From Dehalococcoidales bacterium (GTDB taxonomy: Bacteria; Chloroflexota; Dehalococcoidia; Dehalococcoidales; UBA5760), in the NCBI GenBank assembly GCA_028710655.1, contig JAQTTS010000012.1, forward strand, positions 1 through 18,752: a DNA stretch of 18,752 bases, in the 5' to 3' direction. Made by a program: the position numbers and the translations under genes. The first letter of the stretch is position 1; each line of letters begins with the position of its first letter. This document shows, in pieces, positions 15,198 through 18,752 of this stretch. Under the pieces are notes generated by a model. It ran no database searches. It had not been told where the DNA came from and was given only the letters and a program-made list of their open reading frames with translations.

Positions 15198-18100
15198 ATG
15201 CGTAAAACCAAAGCTGGAATGACCGTTAAAGTAACCGCTATTTTTGCCTTGCTGTATTCATTCATCTTCTTTCCGGATATCGGAGCGCCGCCTCCGGCGT
15301 TTGCCTTAGACAGCGTATTTACGGATAATGTAGGTATCGGCACCACTGCGCCCGCGAAAACCCTGGATGTGGCCGGCGATATCCGTTCAACGTCGCTCGA
15401 GGTTTCGGGGGCCGGTGACGCAAATATCGGCCATGACCTATATTTGTCAAATTCCGTGTCCAGCCAGATCTATTCGAATAAAGCCCTGACAATTATAAGC
15501 GGCGCGGTAGGCCAAAACCTGGATCTTACGCTGCAGGGCCGGGGCACGGGAAAGGTCTATGTCGACGATAACTTGCAGGCAACCGGAACAATAAGGTTCT
15601 CCGGCCTTACCTCCGATGGTTTTGTTAAAACTTCAGGCGGCGATGGGACAATTTCCGTGTCAAGCCTGGGAACGGGAGATCTGCCTTCCACAGTTATGCT
15701 CGAAGGTGAAAATATCTCGCTTTTAAACAATAACTCCGGGTTTATCACCGACGATACATCTGTTCCAAAGAATCATCTGACAAGCTCGGGCACTTTGGGA
15801 TTTACTTGGGGTACAGGCGAGACGGCTGCCAAGGATACTTCGGACGACGCGTGGACAGGAACGGGAAATGTTTATACGACCTCCGGCAACGTCGGCATCG
15901 GGACAACAACTCCGTTACAAAGCATCGGAGGCGGAGGCAGCTATTCAGATTGGCTGGGAACGCACGTTAAAAAGGATAATTATGGAATTATGGTGGTTGA
16001 AGCCGGAACGCGAGCTAGGCTTCAATTAACTGACAGCAATGCTGCTGTGGATAAGAAGAATTTTGCGATTGACGTCATCGATGGATTATTAGAGTTTAAC
16101 AGTGTAAATGATGCTCTTACCGGGTCTTCGCAACTAATTGTTGTAAATCCTTCAGGTAACGTCGGTATAGGATACGGTAATGCCGGGGTCGCTAAATTAG
16201 CAATCAACGGCAATGTCGGTATCGGCACGACTAATCCTATCGCGTCGCTGGATATGGGTTCAGGGAGCATACGCCTGGGAGGCACGACACTTTCCAGCTG
16301 GCCGACAGGAGCGGATAATTTAGGCAACCATATCGCCACTCAAAATCTCAGGATGAGCGGGTACTGGTTATCCAATGACGGCGGAAATGAAGGGGTTTGG
16401 GTCAAGAGCGACGGCAACGTCGGCGTCGGTACATCCAGCCCCATTGCTAATCTGGATATAGTTAACACAGGGTACACGGGCTTACTTGTTCATGGTGTGG
16501 AAAATGCCGCTTTCCGCGTCAAAAATGACGCAGGCGGCGGGGACTTTCTGGATATTCAACCGGCGACCGCCGGCATAGATATTCAGGTAAATGATTCTAA
16601 TGTCATGCGGCTTTCCGACGCAAATGGCAATATCGGCATCGGCACTACCAATCCGGCACAAAAACTGGATGTCAGCGGTAATATCAAATCAACAGGTTAC
16701 GGAATATTTCCCACAGGAATAGTCCCGGCGGCAACAGGCGCTCCGGACGGCAAGGTCTTCTCGCCTTCCGGTGATTACCTTGCTTCAACTACTTGGGGGA
16801 TAAATTACAATGAAGGCTCTCCCGATTATATAGAATTTAACAATGCCAGCGCGGTGACATCAAGGATCGCGTTAGATGACGGCAGCGCTCATTTTGCGCT
16901 AAATGGCGGTAACGTCGGCGTCGGCACAAACAGCCCCACAGCAGGCTATAAGTTAGACGTAAACGGAAACTTAAGGGTTGGAGGCGCGACTTTATTGATC
17001 GCGGAAACCTGCTGCGGCACAGGTTTACAGATGAACAACCGGGCGATCACCGGCCCTGATTCCATTGCCTTTGCTGATACCAACGAAGGGATAACCTGGA
17101 CAGGAGGAAATACGTATATCCGGGAAATGGATGCGGGTTATTTGAGTTTATATGACGGTAACGCGATAGTTTTAGAGGGCAGCAACGTGGGTATAGCGAC
17201 GACCGCGCCCAAACACAGGTTACAGATCGCCTCAAGTTCCAACGTCACCGGTTTGGCATTTTTCACTCCTACGTATGATCTTAGCCAGCAGTGGGGGACC
17301 AGGATGTATAAAAGCGATACCGGAGGCGGGATCCCTCTAATCGTTGAGTCGCAAAATACCTCTACCTGGTATGAGTCCGCCAGATTCGATGATGGACAGA
17401 CCGTCGGTACGCATCCGTCTTTCCAGACAAGAGGCCATACCTATTTGGCCGCCATCACAGGCAACGTCGGCATCGGCACTACCAATCCTTTATCGAAGCT
17501 GTCTATTGTCGGTTTAAGTTCAGGCAGCCAAACTACAGCGGTAATGACCGACGGAAGCGGGAACTTGAGCACAAGGGCGTTAAATTCTGTCGCATTTAAC
17601 GGAGAAACCGGCCTTGGGACAGTAACCAGCGTAGGCTTATCTGCCCCCGCGGAATTCACAGTCAGCGGTTCGCCTGTTACTACAAGCGGCACATTGACTT
17701 TTTCCAAAGCAAATCAAAACGCCAACCTTGTTTACGCCGGCCCGTCTTCAGGCGCCGCGGCCGCCCCGGCATTCAGGGCGCTGGTTGATAACGATATACC
17801 TGATACTATTACCGCCTCAAATTATCTTACTACGGGTGGAACCGCGGCAAATGCCAACGCGTGCAGCGGAGACGCGAGCTGCAATGTCAATTCAGTCCTT
17901 TATCCGGACAGCCCAAGCAATTACGTGTTAAGCCAGGGTAACTGGGGGATTTACTGGAATACGGCGGATTCCGGTACCTATCAGAATAGTTATGAATTCA
18001 GGGGCGGCGGAACAACCCGGCATGATCTTGAACTTGGTACTGGCAATGCTTATTTTTCCATCGGGGCTGGCAATGTCGGCATCGGGACAACGGCTCCTGC

Positions 18101-18752
18101 AACGCAACTTTCAATGCCTCAAACAACAAGCAGGCTCTCCTGGGGTACGCCTTTAAATAATATTTATCAGCTGGGAGTATCAGGAGGTGGAGCGCTGCTA
18201 CTTGGCGTTAACGGCGACAGCGAATATATTGGTTTTGAAACACATTTATCGGGAAATTCACATCAGGAAAGAATGCGCATAACCGAGATCGGCAACGTCG
18301 GTATCGGTACGACAGCTCCGCTGGCCAGCCTGGAAGTAGGAGGCACGGGTATCCGTTTAGGAGGGGTGACTCGCACAACCTGGCCGACAGACACTGATAC
18401 CAACGCCTCAACGATCTGTAACGGCAGCACTACTTACCTGGACGGAGACGGTAACTGCGATACCGGCTACCTTGACGCGGACGGCAGCGACGATGATGCG
18501 CCTGATTCCGACGGAGAAGTCCCGGATAATATTTCCATCAACAATGGCAACCTGTATTCTATATCGGGCTCAGGTAACGTCGGCATCGGCATAACGAATC
18601 CGGGATATAAGCTGGATGTGAGCGGCGATACGAGAACCAGCGGGATGTACTATAGCACCGGATCGGCAACCGTTAAATTCGGCAATGTTAATACTTCGGG
18701 TTGGGGCGTCGACGCACTTAATACCGGCAACTGGGATTTATTGATTTACAAC
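15198..18752 (+). CDS. Second long repetitive fibre-like secreted protein, 3'-truncated by the window edge
   Basis: 1185 codons without a stop, continuing past the right edge. The start at 15198 is set by a strong ribosome binding site and a signal peptide: M-R-K-T-K-A, hydrophobic residues about 12-25, P-P-P-A-F-A cleavage after about residue 36. The first D-N-V-G-I-G-T-T-A-P motif begins at residue 43, so the mature protein is repeat from its N-terminus. About 12 motifs are visible. Cassettes shared with gene 1 include N-N-N-S-G-F-I-T-D-D-T-S-V-P-K-N-H-L (about 175-193), A-K-D-T-S-D-D-A-W (about 211-219), the A-D-N-L-G-N-H segment (372-415) and two 96-bp modules. New ones include G-T-V-T-S-V-G-L-S-A-P (807-868). 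Unlike gene 1 it has cysteines (C-C near 605; A-C-S-G-D-A-S-C near 889-894; two near 1073-1087). It is inferred to be a paralogous fibre or adhesin; its C-terminal end is not visible. Confidence 0.9.
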   Translation, partial: MRKTKAGMTVKVTAIFALLYSFIFFPDIGAPPPAFALDSVFTDNVGIGTTAPAKTLDVAGDIRSTSLEVSGAGDANIGHDLYLSNSVSSQIYSNKALTIISGAVGQNLDLTLQGRGTGKVYVDDNLQATGTIRFSGLTSDGFVKTSGGDGTISVSSLGTGDLPSTVMLEGENISLLNNNSGFITDDTSVPKNHLTSSGTLGFTWGTGETAAKDTSDDAWTGTGNVYTTSGNVGIGTTTPLQSIGGGGSYSDWLGTHVKKDNYGIMVVEAGTRARLQLTDSNAAVDKKNFAIDVIDGLLEFNSVNDALTGSSQLIVVNPSGNVGIGYGNAGVAKLAINGNVGIGTTNPIASLDMGSGSIRLGGTTLSSWPTGADNLGNHIATQNLRMSGYWLSNDGGNEGVWVKSDGNVGVGTSSPIANLDIVNTGYTGLLVHGVENAAFRVKNDAGGGDFLDIQPATAGIDIQVNDSNVMRLSDANGNIGIGTTNPAQKLDVSGNIKSTGYGIFPTGIVPAATGAPDGKVFSPSGDYLASTTWGINYNEGSPDYIEFNNASAVTSRIALDDGSAHFALNGGNVGVGTNSPTAGYKLDVNGNLRVGGATLLIAETCCGTGLQMNNRAITGPDSIAFADTNEGITWTGGNTYIREMDAGYLSLYDGNAIVLEGSNVGIATTAPKHRLQIASSSNVTGLAFFTPTYDLSQQWGTRMYKSDTGGGIPLIVESQNTSTWYESARFDDGQTVGTHPSFQTRGHTYLAAITGNVGIGTTNPLSKLSIVGLSSGSQTTAVMTDGSGNLSTRALNSVAFNGETGLGTVTSVGLSAPAEFTVSGSPVTTSGTLTFSKANQNANLVYAGPSSGAAAAPAFRALVDNDIPDTITASNYLTTGGTAANANACSGDASCNVNSVLYPDSPSNYVLSQGNWGIYWNTADSGTYQNSYEFRGGGTTRHDLELGTGNAYFSIGAGNVGIGTTAPATQLSMPQTTSRLSWGTPLNNIYQLGVSGGGALLLGVNGDSEYIGFETHLSGNSHQERMRITEIGNVGIGTTAPLASLEVGGTGIRLGGVTRTTWPTDTDTNASTICNGSTTYLDGDGNCDTGYLDADGSDDDAPDSDGEVPDNISINNGNLYSISGSGNVGIGITNPGYKLDVSGDTRTSGMYYSTGSATVKFGNVNTSGWGVDALNTGNWDLLIYN
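16311..16442 (+). repeat. ADNLGNH cassette, gene 3 copy
   Basis: Ungapped 44-codon match to 2832-2963 in gene 1, with M-S-G-Y-W-L-S-N-D-G-G-N-E-G-V-W in place of M-S-G-F-W-L-S-N-D-G-N-N-E-G-V-L. Here a 96-bp module ends six bases upstream, a different context from gene 1, so the cassette moves as a unit. Confidence 0.8.
17616..17801 (+). other. GTVTSVGLS..FTVSGSPVTTSG phage-tail-like module in gene 3
   Basis: Residues 807-868 read G-T-V-T-S-V-G-L-S-A-P, then F-T-V-S-G-S-P-V-T-T-S-G-T-L-T, then N-L-V-Y-A-G-P-S-S-G-A-A-A-A-P-A-F-R-A-L and V-D-N-D-I-P. I recognise this order as a widespread module of phage tail-fibre and structural proteins. It follows directly on an acidic-module front half (17505-17583) and has no counterpart in the visible part of gene 1. 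Confidence 0.7.
18390..18587 (+). other. Aspartate-rich, cysteine-containing segment of gene 3
   Basis: Residues about 1065-1130 read D-T-D-T-N-A-S-T-I-C-N-G, then Y-L-D-G-D-G-N-C-D-T-G, then D-A-D-G-S-D-D-D-A-P-D-S-D-G-E-V-P, then N-I-S-I-N-N-G-N-L-Y. The D-x-D-G and D-G-D-G-N clusters look like calcium-binding loops, and two cysteines bracket the first. The last part is the acidic half of the gene 1 D-D-D-Q-P-D modules, joined here to a different front. Metal binding is inference. Confidence 0.55.

Larger units (their letters stand above)
15324..18617 (+). repeat. GNVGIGTT-type repeat array in the third gene
   Basis: About 12 copies: for example at 15324, 15888, 16158 (degenerate), 16209, 16413, 16626, 16911, 17184 (S-N-V-G-I-A), 17460, 18069, 18291 and 18570. 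The copy at 17460 has the same 18-mer as several gene 1 copies and continues N-P-L-S-K-L-S-I-V-G-L, matching the context of acidic modules 2 and 4 in gene 1. Confidence 0.88.

Noticed and set aside
1..18752. Prophage or phage tail operon
   Set aside because: Many modules are tail-fibre-like, but genes 2 and 3 have clear secretion signal peptides, and no capsid, tail-tube, baseplate, holin or integrase gene is present. A phage origin of individual cassettes stays possible.

Overview
The window is one strand-uniform block of three very repetitive, secreted-type protein genes, all on the + strand: a giant ORF that enters from the left edge (3-12797), a LamG-repeat protein (12829-15108), and a second long repeat protein that runs off the right edge (15198-18752). 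There are no RNA genes, transposases, CRISPR arrays or minus-strand genes that I can support. Non-coding DNA is only 31 bp and 89 bp, so the three genes look like one operon.

Genes 1 and 3 are built from the same kit. A short motif, G-N-V-G-I-G-T-T-x-P followed by x-x-K-L-D-V, recurs about every 100 residues (about 36 times in gene 1, about 12 times in the visible part of gene 3), usually after an E-R-M-R-I-D-like strand. This arrangement is familiar from phage tail-fibre and tail-spike proteins and from long bacterial surface proteins. Between the motifs lie interchangeable cassettes, several resembling phage tail-fibre modules: a DUF2793-like domain, a 'GDRILVKNQ..ENGIYTV' domain, 'SQLTNDSxFI', 'TNKTIDANGTGN', 'KSDVGLSNVENT' and 'GTVTSVGLSxP'. 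Some cassettes occur several times. One 1035-bp segment is duplicated base for base at a distance of 3639 bp, in frame. Others exist as diverged copies within gene 1 or shared between genes 1 and 3. GC content swings from about 30% to about 65% between cassettes of the same ORF (hand counts of two stretches).

Gene 1 ends in a compact, non-repetitive cap (about residues 4111-4260) holding the only two cysteines I find in the visible protein. Gene 2 has a signal peptide and three LamG/concanavalin-like domains, the first interrupted by a module of about 95 residues. Gene 3 has a strong ribosome binding site and a clear signal peptide, and its first repeat starts within about ten residues of the predicted cleavage site.

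The signal peptides argue for a bacterial chromosome rather than a phage. Giant cell-surface ORFs next to LamG proteins suggest an uncultivated, Gram-negative-type lineage such as Omnitrophota or a neighbouring PVC-group phylum. That is an inference from protein style only; the window has no taxonomic marker. A reasonable reading is an operon for long, fibre-like, exported adhesins plus a glycan-binding partner, with the fibres evolving by duplication and exchange of cassettes.
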